DNA of 64,000 bases, from the NCBI GenBank assembly GCA_033439265.1, contig JAVTVX010000024.1, forward strand, positions 558,001-622,000, given 5' to 3'. The position numbers and the translations under genes were made by a program. The notes below the pieces were generated by a model. It worked only from the letters and a program-made list of their open reading frames with translations. It did not search any database and was not told where the DNA came from. The stretch is from Dillenia suffruticosa. Its lineage: Eukaryota; Streptophyta; Magnoliopsida; Dilleniales; Dilleniaceae. Shown here piece after piece: positions 11,667 through 23,599 of the stretch (its first letter is position 1; the number at the start of each line of letters is the position of its first letter).

Positions 11667-14568
11667 CTTATGATTAGCTAACTTACATTGAGTTTAGTGG
11701 TTATGTCCTACTTTCTCTTCTACAATGCTAACTTGCAGTTGGAAATTTGGTATGTCTGTATCAAGTTTATACAATGCTTTACAGTCCTTTCTATTTGCTA
11801 CAATCTTTCTCACGACCCTCGTCTTTGGATCTTATAACAATGTCTTTTTATCATTTGATTTAACCAAAGTTTGTTTGTTGGTATGTAATCTCTCCTTTAT
11901 TTAGAGAAATGTAAAGTAACTTTTGTTTTCCTCTACAATGAATCACACTGCAGCAAACATTATCTCAGGTTGTGTCTACCGTTCTCCAATGTACGCATTT
12001 GATATCCCTGTTCCTACCCAGCTACCTTTTCTTGCTTTTTAAATATTAGCATGATAGTGTATTAATATTTATTTTTATGGGCCAACATTTTATCAAATCT
12101 ATATTAAAAAATCCACTGAAGGATTGCCTTGCATAGTAGCACTGTTCGACAATGTTGCAGAGATCAAGAGGATGCGATCGGAGGTCAATTTAAGCAATAT
12201 CCCCAAAAAATTCATGAATTTCATTGCAATAGAGAAACGATGAAAGGGTTTGGAAACGTTTAAATTGGGTCTAAAAATCATCATCTTAGTGTTTAAAAAC
12301 AGAAAGGATGTGTTTGGGGGTTGAATTATGCTCCGTCACTAGAAAATTCATAAATTTTGGCAATGGCTGCCATAAAAACTGGCGATGAGCTTGAAAAATG
12401 ATCAAATTGAATTTTGAAACTCACTTCTGGAACTGAAGAAACATGTTTTTTAAGCTGAAATCAGAAGAATTGATTTTTGTAGAGCCTCATCCGCCATGAA
12501 CGAAGCCGGTAGATGTTCATTAATGATGGACTCAGCGGCAGACGCGAAGAAGATGCTTCAGAGGAGGAAAATGATGAAAATTCCGAAGAAAATAATAATT
12601 TGAGCCTTACCGAGCACAAATGAAGGCTAAAGATGCAGAGAACTGAAGCTGTGATAATGAGGTAGATTGGGTTTGCAGATGGTATGTCAGAGATCTCTGA
12701 GAGAGAGGAAGATTGTTGGTATGACTTGGAAATGAGGAGGATTGTTCATCAGTAGTTTATTTTTCCTTCAAAAATAACGGTGCAGATTGATTTTGGAAAA
12801 AAGAAAGCTTTCTCGATGAAACATGTGGAATAACATAACACGTGTGTGTTTAGGGAGACTAATGGCTCCACAATAAGGTTTTTATCAATAAATATTAAAT
12901 TGTTGAACCCATTAGCGCCAAACCCAAACAGATATAAATAAAATACTTAAATAGGTTTTATTAACTTAAATTTATTTTTTTTTTAATTTTATTATTTTAA
13001 AAATTAAAGATTAAAACATGAATAATTAATAAATAATAATTTTTTTGTGTTTTATTTTCATTAATTAATTAACTAACTCCTATCTATCACATCCTCTCGA
13101 ATAATATTTTCCTCACAAAATTGAATTATAATTGACTTTATTATTATGAAAAAATATTATATTATTATTTATGCAATTATTTATTAAATCAGTAGAATGA
13201 AAAAACACCGATCGGCACCAGGTTCGTTAGAAAGCCAAGTGGGCGTGCGGGCAGAACAAGTGTTGACGTGGCACGACAAATGCGCGTTTTGAAAAGTCAA
13301 ATGTATTTAAAAGGTGACACATCGTTTGGATATAAAATCCAAGGGTTGAGATTAAATATATCAAAATTAAAGAAATCCTCAGTTTCTATTACAATCTTTT
13401 GTTGCCAACAAATAATAATTTTTAAACATTATAAACCCATAAACATCATGACAATTTTAACAATAATAAATTACCCATTAAGGCATCATTGCTTTCCATA
13501 CGTTTGACCAAATAAAAAGAGAAGAGACCGGAATTTTGGTTAGGTAAGAAAAAGTAGGAAAGGCAGGGAGGGTTTGTGCAGCTGAGTTGGGCCTCTTGAA
13601 TATCTTACAGAAAAGAAAGCTCGACCAATTGGGTATCCATTGGAGTACTCAAATATGTCGCCTATAACATGCATGATGTTGGAGATAAGAGATCAGAGAA
13701 CAGTTTCTGTGCAGAAGTCAATGCAATAGCCCCCCCAACATTTTCACTCTCAAAAATTCTAAAATACATCCAATCACTTGCCATCATTTCTCCATTTTTT
13801 GACAAATTATTTACTGTTTCTCATTGTTTTCTTCAGTACCCTTTCACCTGATACTCCCAAATTTGAGTTTGTGTAATTCTTAATTTTATTATTTGTGAAT
13901 AATATAAAAGAAATCTTGTCGTCTATCATACAAGAGTGTCACACAGCAGAAAACTGTGTATTCAGGCAATGGATTTGGGATGAAAACATTCAGTCACTAA
14001 CAATACTAATAATTTCAGGTTTTTAAAGAAAGACAAGTCCTAGAAAAACTACGAAAAGGGATTACCTTAGGCCCACCTCTCCTGCAATCTCACTCTTAAA
14101 CCCGAAACGTTGAACCGCTAATTAAGCACACTAAATAGATCTCTAGAGTCTAGTAAGTAATTATAAGATTCCTTCTTCTTGCAAAAACAAAGAACACAAG
14201 TAATTGGATTAAAGAGTATATTTTGCTTTTTCTGATATCGTTTCCGATAAATTTTCCCACAATTTCCATAATAGATGTCTTCACTCCTACGAAATTCATC
14301 TGAGATTTGCAAAACATTATGGTACAACGCACATATATAATTGCAAACATTAGAACCAAATTCTGCATAGAGATGGAAAATGAGATTATATAAGATAACA
14401 AAGTCTAGAAAAAAGAGTTAGATTCCACTAATAGATATAAATATCTTAAAAATTTTACAAATACCACACTAGAGCTGCTTGTAAGTTCTAATTCTGGAGT
14501 GTTGTAAACCTGTTCCCAACTTGGGGACTGCCTTTGATTTGATGATAACAGGATATGATGAACATATC

Positions 14569-15384
14569 TTAATATCCTAACTTACGAGCAATCGCAACCG
14601 GTGGTTCTGGAGCATCATTGGGATCGGGATTTGCTCCCGTTGGAACCCGTCTTGAAGAGCCAACAATTAAACTTGGTGGCATCGGTGCATCATTGGGGTC
14701 GGGACTTGCACCTGATGGAACCCGTCTTAACGAGTCAACAATTAAACTTGGTGGCATCGGAGCATCATTGGGATCGGGACTTGCTCCTGTTGGGACTCGT
14801 CTTAGAGAGCCATCAATTAAACTTGGTGGCATTGGTGCATCGTTCGGATCTGGACTTGCACCTGTTGGGACCCGCCTTAAAGAGCCCGCAATTAAATTTG
14901 GTGGTATTGGAACATCATTGGGATCAGGACTTGCCCCTGTTGGGACTCGTCTTAAAGAGCCAACATTAAAAATTGGTGGCATCGGAGCATCGTTGGGATC
15001 AGGACTTGCTCCTGTTGGGACTCGTCTTAAAGAGCCAACATTAAAAATTGGTGGCATCGGAGCATCGTTGGGATCAGGACTTGCTCCTGTTGGGACTCGT
15101 CTTAAAGAGCCAACATTTAAAATTGGTGGCATCGGAGCATCGTTGGGATCAGGACTTGCTCCAGATGGAACCTTTCTCAAGGAGCCAACAATTAGATTTG
15201 GTGGTGTTGGAGCATCATTCGGATCGGGACTAGCCCCCGTTGGAACACGTCTTAAGGGGTAAAAGAATGAAGTTGGTGTTGCATTTGAGTTGGTACTCTC
15301 AACCCCATCAACACCTCCCGAACGTATTGTCACAAAAACAAAAAAACCAAGGACCGCAAGACCAAGCTCTCTCATATAATTCAT
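14569..15384 (-). CDS. Secreted precursor with nine tandem CLE-like peptide units
   Basis: Single exon, 271 residues. The start MNYMRELGLAV at 15384 is chosen because it begins a good signal peptide (hydrophobic LGLAVLGFFVFV at about 7-18). A TATTTAAG box lies about 50 bp upstream, and in-frame extension to 15483 adds nothing signal-like. After a short spacer to residue 43 come nine units of 25 residues (75 bp each): 1 at 15181-15255, then every 75 bp to 9 at 14572-14655. Each holds a 12-mer of the form RRVPTGASPDPN followed by DAPxPP and a hydrophobic spacer ending GS. The 12-mer fits the CLE peptide pattern (R1, V3, P4, T/S5, G6, P9, N12); usual CLE peptides have LH before N where this has DP. 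Variants are K2, S5 and N8. Units 3 and 4 are identical in protein and essentially so in DNA. The homology is inferred from the motif; another proline-rich secreted-peptide family is possible. Confidence 0.75.
   Translation of the reverse strand: MNYMRELGLAVLGFFVFVTIRSGGVDGVESTNSNATPTSFFYPLRRVPTGASPDPNDAPTPPNLIVGSLRKVPSGASPDPNDAPMPPILNVGSLRRVPTGASPDPNDAPMPPIFNVGSLRRVPTGASPDPNDAPMPPIFNVGSLRRVPTGASPDPNDVPIPPNLIAGSLRRVPTGASPDPNDAPMPPSLIDGSLRRVPTGASPDPNDAPMPPSLIVDSLRRVPSGASPDPNDAPMPPSLIVGSSRRVPTGANPDPNDAPEPPVAIARKLGY
14572..15255 (-). repeat. Nine 75-bp tandem coding repeats
   Basis: Nine copies of a 75-bp unit, each beginning with the codons for LRRVP and ending with those for a GS-like dipeptide. 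The last unit runs into a unique tail, ARKLGY. Copies in the middle (14956-15105) are nearly or exactly identical while the outer ones differ at several bases. That is the pattern expected from unequal exchange or replication slippage within the array. Confidence 0.95.
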
Positions 15385-15432
15385 TGTTCTGTAATGAGAG
15401 AGATGATACCCTAAACCTTTGGTTAACGTTAA

Positions 15433-15440
15433 CTTAAATA
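15433..15440 (-). promoter_or_regulatory. Putative TATA box of the CLE-like array gene
   Basis: TATTTAAG on the minus strand, about 50 bp before the chosen ATG. It would leave a short 5' leader and supports the 15384 start over the upstream in-frame ATG at 15483. Confidence 0.45.
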
Positions 15441-17069
15441 GAACCTCCAAGTCTATATTTGGTACTAGGATAATTTCAATCAATCAGCCTCTTTTGCAAC
15501 CGATAATAGATGGAATGATTCTAAGAACATCCATGCGATGGTCAATGGGCCAACGTTGTTAAGAATTGTCTCCTCTTTTTCTTGGTACAAATTTTGTGTG
15601 AATGATTTTACCCTAATCACGCGAGATGTGAAACAATGTTTTAAAAGAATATTGTTTCTTGCCTTCTTTCTTTTTCTTCCTTTTTTGTTTGAACAAATGA
15701 TATGTGAGAGAATTGATTGACAGTTGAATAAATTGTTCCGGGCCATTAAAGGGAAAAGTAATAATTTAGATTCTTTTTTGTTTTAAATCCACTTTTTCTC
15801 GGTTTAAAAATCAATTTAGTATACATTTTCTTTCTCTAAATATATTAATTTTTTATTTTTTACGAAAAATACAAATTATTTTTATTTTTTTACTTTTTAA
15901 AATAAAACACATTAATTTCATTTATTATTTTATTTTTGAGTAGGATAATGCTTTTAACCTTGTAAAAAATTGTTATACTTTTAGCCTCTCATTAATTTTT
16001 TAAATTATTAACTTTTAACCCCTTCTCAGGGAAAGAAATGCTACCTTCTAACATCAATCTCTTAAATCGGAAAGGAACACAAATTCAAAATTAGAAATAT
16101 AGAAGGGGCACAAAAGGGGCAAAGAATCTGAATTATTTTAAAATTTAGTGTTTTGGCATTTGACTTTTTTTCAAAGAAAAAAAAAATCCTATTTGAGTAG
16201 GAAATAAGTAAAATTGAAACTAAGGACAATAAAAATTAAATGGCATTGACTTTCTTTTATTGAAATTTTTTTACACCTTTTGATTAGGTCTTACCAAAAG
16301 TAAGAATTCTCACTAATTTGACTCATAATTTATAACTAGAACGTTTAGACTGAGACCCTTATTTGAGGCTAAATACTAAAAAAAAGTTTAGATTGTTTTA
16401 AGAAAAGGAAATATGAAAAAGAGCAATTAGATGCTAATTATCAACTACTGAAACTTTAGTTCCTTCAAAAAGGAATCATCCAAAGACTTTGATACTAATC
16501 ATTGAAACCACTGAAAGTTTAGCTCCTTCCAACAAGGAAACATCAAAAGATTTAAATACCCATCATTGAAATTTTCCTAGAATCTTTCTTGTTTCCTAAG
16601 CGCCTTTGAATTTACGGTTAAAAAGGAGGCGGCTAAGGGTTATTTTCAAATAACCCAAAAATTAATATTTAAACTCGAGTTATTTAACTAATTAAACGAG
16701 TCAATATGTATGTGTTTTTTTTTTTTTTTTATATATAAAAAAAAGGGGAGTTTAAATCCTGATATCACGGTTGTTTACATTCTTGACTTGGAGGTGGGCA
16801 TGGCGTATTCGGGCCTTTTCTTGTTTTGTTACTTCCTTGTGAGGGCTGACTTTGGGCCTTGGGTTCCTTCTTGGTTCTGGGATTGTTGTGGGATATCGGC
16901 CCACTGTTGTTTCTCTCCTCCCCGGAGGTCGTTTTTTTTTTTTTTTTTTTTTTTTTTTGTTAGTTCAGGACGAGGGCATTACGGCCCTCTGAAACGAGAA
17001 GAAAAGAAACAAAAATAAACTACAGGAAGCCAGTATTTCAGATCACCACTCGTGTGGAATGATCATTGC
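15441..17069. other. Intergenic, AT-rich, no gene recognised
   Basis: Contains long T runs (about 16717-16730 and 16933-16958) and nothing that reads as coding. Near-repeats at about 16450 and 16510, built on AACTTTAGTTCCTTC-A and AGTTTAGCTCCTTCCA, look like a small diverged local duplication. Confidence 0.45.
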
Positions 17070-17820
17070 TCATATGGTCATAGTCAATCTTGAGAATTTG
17101 GAATAGGTATATGAAGCAATTTCAGCCCAGCAGGTTCCCCACGAGCATGGTTCGCTAACCAAAATTGTCCTCTCTAGATATAATGAAGATTGCATCTCCA
17201 TGCATTTCTCGACTAAAATGGACAGAAAATTGGTCTTGGGTGGACCTTTCACTAAGGCAATGGCAGCTTCAGAATCCATCTCAACTTCCACATATTTTGC
17301 TTTCAAACTCCAAGCTAGTATTAAGCCATAATAGACTAGACTGGTTCAGCAACTGTGACAGAGCAGGAGGCAAGATTGACCATCTTCCCGTGTTGTCTCT
17401 TCTCTGATTAGTCCCCCTGCCGTGGAATTAGGAGGATTTTAGTTTGATATATCCCTAAGCCGGAGCCTCCCACCTGATCCAGATGTCTTTCTTCTTCAAG
17501 TGTCCCTGAGCCCCTCCTGTAAGGCTTTGATTTTCTTGGGCTGCTTCAAGTCTCCACATGAAGTTGCAAACTCTTGGGGGCACCAGGAAGGCAGTTTATG
17601 TACCTGGGCTGCTTTGCTTTTGGATTACAAATTTCACTATGATTCTCCTGACACGCTGAGCCAGTACATTTTACCATTCCCAGCATCTTCATCATCAACT
17701 GCAACATTCATCATGGTATCATAGGGAGTTAACCAGCTAGCAGTCCTGCCAAAATTTAATCTTTTCTCCGTTTCCCACACTCCAAGGGATCCCCGCATTA
17801 AGAAGTGTTCAATTTGGTTT
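17070..17820 (-). mobile_element. Decayed LINE (non-LTR retrotransposon) 3' fragment
   Basis: Reading the minus strand from 17.82 kb: WSVGNGEKIKFWQDCWL is typical of the zinc-binding segment after plant LINE reverse transcriptase. Further on come WEAPA*GYIKL, GLIR and GRW, then YYGLILAW, EVEMDSEAAIALVK and, after a frameshift, LANHARGEP. This is the RNase H domain order found in plant LINE ORF2 proteins. Several stops and frameshifts show it is dead. No 5' part, poly-A tail or target-site duplication was identified. Confidence 0.75.
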
Positions 17821-17849
17821 CTTACTTTTTCTTAATACCTTTTCTTTTG

Positions 17850-19443
17850 GCTCTGGAAGCTTACTTAGTACGGGCTGATCTCCTTGACTGTTACCATTAT
17901 CCAACTTGCACTCAAAACACACAAAACATCTAGAAGCCCTTGGTTGGATATGCCATGTGGTCTCTGAATGCCCCTATGCAGCACCATTAAGTATTATGGT
18001 AAGTAAATATATTGTATGTACATATAAATTAACTATGATATGTACATGATAACTGCATAAATTTCACCACCCCGGATGTTAATTGTTCCTTGTATAATAG
18101 TAGAAATTTATAAACAGTATAATTTTCTGATGTCTTATACAAGGCCATGGGAGTGATCCGGTGATAATTAGTTCTTGTATTATGTAAGGGCAATTCTCTC
18201 GCCACTTCATTTGTGATGTTATGAGATGATAGCATTTTCTCTGAAAGAGACTTTCTATCATTCAAGGACTTCATTTCAAGTTTGTTTATTCTCCCCTTGA
18301 CATGCCATATGTCCCCATTTCTTAGGGCCAATATGTTCCTCAAATGAATCACCATTTCAATGTGACCTTTACTTTTTTTCTTTTTTTCTTTTTTCTTCAT
18401 TTGTAAAGATTTTGTCTACCTCAGTTCATGTTGGTGAAGAGATTGAATTACAAAAAGGGAGAAAGGAAAAAAAAAATTGAGCAATGACGTTGATCCATAT
18501 ACAATTTCCCCTATTTCTTTTATTCAAAACAAATAACATTCAATTCAAATAGTAGAAAGATTCTGCTCCAGCGCAACAATATGGAATGTTGCGTAATCCT
18601 GGAGCTACTTATTCCAAACTAGCTCTCTTCCCTGAGATCAAATAGCTACACTGATATCCATGGCAAATAAATCTGTCTGACTTCTTATGTTTGAGTTTAT
18701 GTCTATGATGATTTTTGTAATTTTGCAGGTGCCACACATGCTTGGACTCCTACTAGGCATGGACAGGAAGGGCACAATGAAGGCGGAATGGAGATGAACT
18801 GGTTCACAGATACAAGCCATGATGAATGTGGACGGTATTAATTATGTAGAAATAAGGGTTATAGATAGTATAGTATTACTCTTTTAATATAATGTAATGC
18901 AATGTCCATTTGTGAAGAAAACTGTGGAAGAAATTGGATGGATGAAACATTAAAGGCGTTTGTTTATTGTAGACCTCATTTTGGCTGTGTTATTGAACTT
19001 GAGTTCATTATTTGATTCTGGCTAGGATCAAATGTTGCAGCTTAATTTTTCTAGAAAGGTGTCACTGGACCATGGTCTAAAATGGTACATTCACTGGTGG
19101 TGCTCAATCCCCCGTTTAATGAAAGGAAGGAATACAAGTTGTTAGCACGATTTGAACCGCACATCTTGCTTAGATCATTTCTCAACTTTTGACAAATAAT
19201 TTACAATTTCTCGTCATTTTCTCACCTTCTACTTAGTTTCACATGGAGAGAGAGAGAGAGAGAGCTGAAAAAGGAAAAGCAAATTTTCTCCAAGACCCTC
19301 ACTATTCTCTTAAATTTCCTCTTACATGAGCACAAGCTCTTTGATGTACCCTTCAGAGCAACCACAGACTCTGAAGGTACAAAGGCAGGAAGGAACTCAA
19401 GGTGGGAAATGGGGACCTGGGACTGTCAACAAAGGCATTTATA
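17850..19443. other. Intergenic, no gene recognised
   Basis: Downstream of the PBL kinase on the minus strand. Contains a (GA)n run at about 19243-19264. No recognisable coding frame. Confidence 0.5.
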
Positions 19444-22400
19444 TCAACTATTGCCATCGAAACTGCCCTGTGCAGTCTGCCGTCTTTTTTCTCTCCAATT
19501 CTCCCCCCACATTTTGGCTTCGGCAACGGCACGTTCTCTCTCCGCAACGGCACGTTCTCTCTCCGCAACTGCACGTTCTCTCTCCCCCCACATTTTGGCT
19601 TCCGCAACGGCACGTTCTCTCTCCCCCCACATTTTGGCTTCCGCAACGGCACGTTCTCTATCATAGTCTCTATTCAACATCTTTGCAGTTTCTCGAGCTG
19701 AGTCATCCTTCTTGGACCCTTCAAAATCCCATTTGCGACCAGACCCTCCACCTTCATCATTCTTTGCTATCCTTGAACCCCTATCGTCTCTGTTTCTTCT
19801 ATCATCCTTATCCCCAAGGCCCCTGTTGTTATGACCTGATGCAGCATTAGGGCCATATGAGCGGTTTGCCAGATAAGATAGGGCAGTAACAACATCCCCA
19901 ATTAGTGGTCGTGTAGCAGCCTGTTCCTGAATACACATGGATGCAACAGCTAAAGCTTGGTAGAGACCACGCAATGGAAAACGACCCTGCAGCCGTGGAT
20001 CTGCCAGTTTTGCAAAATTTCGACGATCATTGAACAAGGGCCGAGCCTACATTGATGACAAATATCTACAAGTATCAGAGACATTGCAGAGATTGCAATA
20101 TAGCAGCAATAATTAGAATAATGATATATAAAACAATATAAAAGGTTAAAGAGTTTCTTACCCATGTAACAAGGTTCTCTTCTTCATGAGGTCTTGTGCT
20201 ATCAATTGCTTTACGCCCAGTAATCAACTCTAAGAAAACCACTCCAAAACTATAAACATCAGATTTAACAGTCAATTGCCCTGTCATTGCATACTCAGGG
20301 GCACAATAACCATAAGTGCCCATAACCCTGGTGGAAACATGAGACTTATCCCCAACAGGACCGAGCTTTGCAAGACCAAAATCAGAAAGCTTTGGATGAA
20401 ATCCTTCATCAAGTAATATGTTAGAAGATTTGAAATCTCTGTAAATGACTGGAGGGCTTGCTTTGTCATGCAAGTATTCAAGACCTTTGGCTGCACCAGC
20501 TGCTATCTTCATCCTTGTGATCCAGTCTAGTGGCTCCTTCTCAGGTGGGAGATCTGTACAAAGATCAAAAAACAAACATGTCATTTCTATATTGCATAAT
20601 GTTGTGCTCCAACTGAAGCATGACCCACAATGCCCCAAATCGACAGTATTGTTCCAGTAGCCTGCCTAAGACTTGACCATTTAGATGTACAAGGCCACTG
20701 AACTTTTCATTGAAATGTCTGACTCAAGACATATATTTGAATGTCTTTCAAACATGGATGCTATGTTTATATTTAGGACAAAAGAGATGGAGATCTATTA
20801 CCATCCAGTAGGGGATGTGCACACTCATGCGAACAGCACACGGTATGATAACACAAAGATTTTTTTTTTGGGGGGGGGGGGACCAATGCATGATTTGACA
20901 CAAGCTATCAGAATTATATTTAAAGACCATAATTTTGAATTATGGTTTCCAAAAGGAATTGCTTCAACTAGATACCAACTACTTTCACATTCATAAAATA
21001 CGAATTTACTATAGTAGAATATTGTGCAAATACAAAAATATGAAGGGTAAAAAGCACTCAAATACAATTACCCTAGCTATGTTAGAATGTCATTTTATTA
21101 GCTAATGCTTGTTATTTAGCATGCCCATCAAAAAAAAAAAAAAAAAAAATTCCACAAAGAGCTACTTGTCTAATCAAAGTTGCAAATTGATAAGGGAACG
21201 TTACCATGGAGGTGATCTTCCAATGATCCCAAGGGCATAAATTCATAGACAAGAAGCCTTTGGTCCCCGTCAGCACAGTAGCCAATCAGATTTACTAAGT
21301 TGGAGTGATGCAGAAGGCTTAGCATGAGAACCTCGACAAGAAATTCCCTGTTACCTTGCAGACCATTTCTGTCTAATTGTTTAACAGCAACAACCTACAA
21401 ACACACATTGATTATCAGATGGTTAGCATGATAATCCACTTGTCATATAGACAATTCATGAGGAGAACTGCAGTTGCTTAATGAAAAACATGGAGCAGTA
21501 CTAAATTTTGTAATGCCTGCGATTTCAATCATTATATGCAGCCATGTCCTAGTCCAAATTACAAATGCTCATCCATCTATTTACTTGAACAGAGAAGAAC
21601 ACTGTCATTGCTCCAAAGGACACAAAGAAGGAATACAGAACTTTGGGTGGGCAGTAGATGTGGTTAGAGAAAGAAATTTGTCAGATGCAATTACCCCAAC
21701 CATCCCTGCTCTGAATGCGGATGGATTTAACCACTTGAATATAGTCTTGGTAAAGATATCGATAATTTTACTAGCCATACCTTAGACATCTTAGATATTT
21801 ACATTACTGGTTTTCCCTATTTTTGATCATACAAATTCCTCATGCTCCAAAGGATTGTGTCTCTTTGCGACTTAATCCTCAATTGATTCTTCTTCCGTAA
21901 GCCATTACGCAGGTGATGCTTCTCTCAGTGTTTGCCTCTTCCTGTCACATCACTTTAGGTTTTTCCACAACTGCAACCCTCCAGTTTCCTCTTAGGAACA
22001 GTCTGATTGATAACCAGCTTTTATCTTCCAGATTAGGCAATGTGGGGAGGGAGTAGGGCACAACAGGATGCGGCGCAACATGGATACCACATCCTTTATC
22101 TCAACACCAAGGAATGGGCAAAGAACAGAAATGCTCAAGGCAGATATGGAAGCAATGCATCTTTTGCACCCACCTATTGCCATCTCTAATGGTTGGTGAA
22201 CAATTCTAGGTTCCTACATCCCTCCATGGACAAATATGGCAGGGTTTAAATACAACAAAGCTTTAAAGAATAGAAACTGAATACAACCAGGCATTTGGAT
22301 CAATTTGAGGCTTCGATATTGCATGCTAAATTAGATCAATTAACTACAAACAAGAAGAGAAAATGAAGGAACTTGCGGACAAGATAGATGCAGCCAGCAT

Positions 22401-23557
22401 GGCTCTTCCTATGTGGTCTATCGGTCAAACGCAACTCCATGTTGACTAAATTGCACAGAATTATACTAGGAAGCATGAAATTTAAGATCCAATATATGTG
22501 TATGAAGGACGTTTCATGGTTAGACACTTATCCACTGTGTCAACGAAGTGATGGCAATATGATAGAGGAACTAAGAATCTCATGTCCTTTCTCTGAACAT
22601 CACAAAAATAATTTGTCTACTAAAATTGCAAAGAAATTTATTATCTTTCCATGACCTGAGCGAGCAGGATTTAACAGGAGTGAGGAAAAAGAACAATAGA
22701 AAGTCTACCTGGCCACTGTCAAGCCATCCCTTATACACGCGTCCAAATCCCCCTTCACCAAGGAAGCATTCCGGTCTGAAATTCTTGGTTGCAGCTGCAA
22801 GCTCTCGCAAAGTGAAAGTTTGGGCTGCAATATTGGCCTCCGGTCCATCTTTGGGACCTGATGGTTCCCTCTTTGGTCCTATGTTGCTCCTGGTTTTGAG
22901 CCTATCAGCTCCTGAAAATTCACCGGATCAGACCCACAGTCAAACAGTCATATCAACATAGATGAAGCCCTACCGCACAATAGAGATAAAAGAAATCAAT
23001 ATCATGCAAACCAAGCAACGTCCTCAACACTTCAAAATTCAATGGAAAACCCAAAAAATAAAGAAAGAAAGAAAAAAAGACATTTAGAATCCCAATCAGT
23101 TGCAAAAGGCTCAAACTTAGAGTGTGAAGGATCTAGTTGACTCCCATAGTAAACCTAGCAAGCTAATTAGTAGCGTGACTCAATAATAAATTACAAACCT
23201 GATTCAAGTAGGAATCAGATTGACGAAGTAATTGATCAATAATTCAGATCTAGAATTCTCAAGGCAAAGAGATATGCTGCCACGTAATTTTCCTTTAATT
23301 CATATATAATATAGATTGAGTTCTCCCAAAATCCAATTGCAATAAAATCGGATAAGAGATGATCAAAATTGAAAGAAATGAAATACCTAGATCAGATCAA
23401 ACAACAAATGATTGGGAATCTGACCTGAAGACAACTTAGAAATGGCAGGAGCAGTGGTTGGATTGTGATGGACTTCCTTCGGGTCATCTGTATCTCTACC
23501 TCTAACTGGATTGAGCTCTTCCTCTTCCCTTGAATCAAAACAAGGAAAACAACCCAT
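19444..23557 (-). CDS. Receptor-like cytoplasmic kinase VII, PBL27-like
   Basis: Membrane-anchored Ser/Thr kinase; the PBL27 branch relays chitin receptor (CERK1) signals to MAP kinases. Five exons: 23425-23557, 22709-22911, 21205-21394, 20162-20553 and 19444-20046, all with GT/AG borders and compatible phases, giving 506 residues (PBL27 is about 513). The N-terminus MGCFPCF carries Gly2 and Cys3/Cys6 for myristoylation and palmitoylation. The kinase domain holds [11 protein letters not shown] (P-loop), AVKQLD with Lys117, YRDFKSSN with Asp215 and Asn220, SDFG with Asp233, and an activation segment with [16 protein letters not shown]. All catalytic residues are present, and it is an RD kinase. 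The C-terminal tail after GGGSGRKW ends in an expanded RERAVAE(AKMWGE) array, present once in the PBL27 sequence I recall. The gene stops before NWREKRR and SFDGNS. Confidence 0.93.
19501..19659 (-). repeat. In-frame 39/21-bp repeat array in the PBL27-like tail
   Basis: Minus-strand order: two full [13 protein letters not shown] units (19621-19659, 19582-19620), two short RERAVAE units (19561-19581, 19540-19560) and one full unit (19501-19539). The DNA repeats are almost identical, so the expansion looks recent. The short units are the full unit lacking the AKMWGE part. Confidence 0.95.
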
Positions 23558-23599
23558 CTTCTCTAAATCCAATCCAAAAGCTTTTACCTTAAAAAAGTT

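Larger units (their letters stand above)
9996..14568. other. Intergenic, no gene recognised
   Basis: AT-rich. Contains the tRNA-like fragment near 10.1 kb, a (GA)n run at about 11445-11466 and the perfect 39-bp tandem repeat at 11589-11666. Open frames at 11.1-11.6, 12.1, 13.3 and 14.1-14.4 kb are short and unlike known families. Confidence 0.5.

Noticed and set aside
14618..15262. 214-residue plus-strand frame with regular 25-residue repeats
   Set aside because: It is the antisense of the nine-unit array; the repeat length is a multiple of three, so the opposite strand stays open. It has no signal peptide and starts inside the array.
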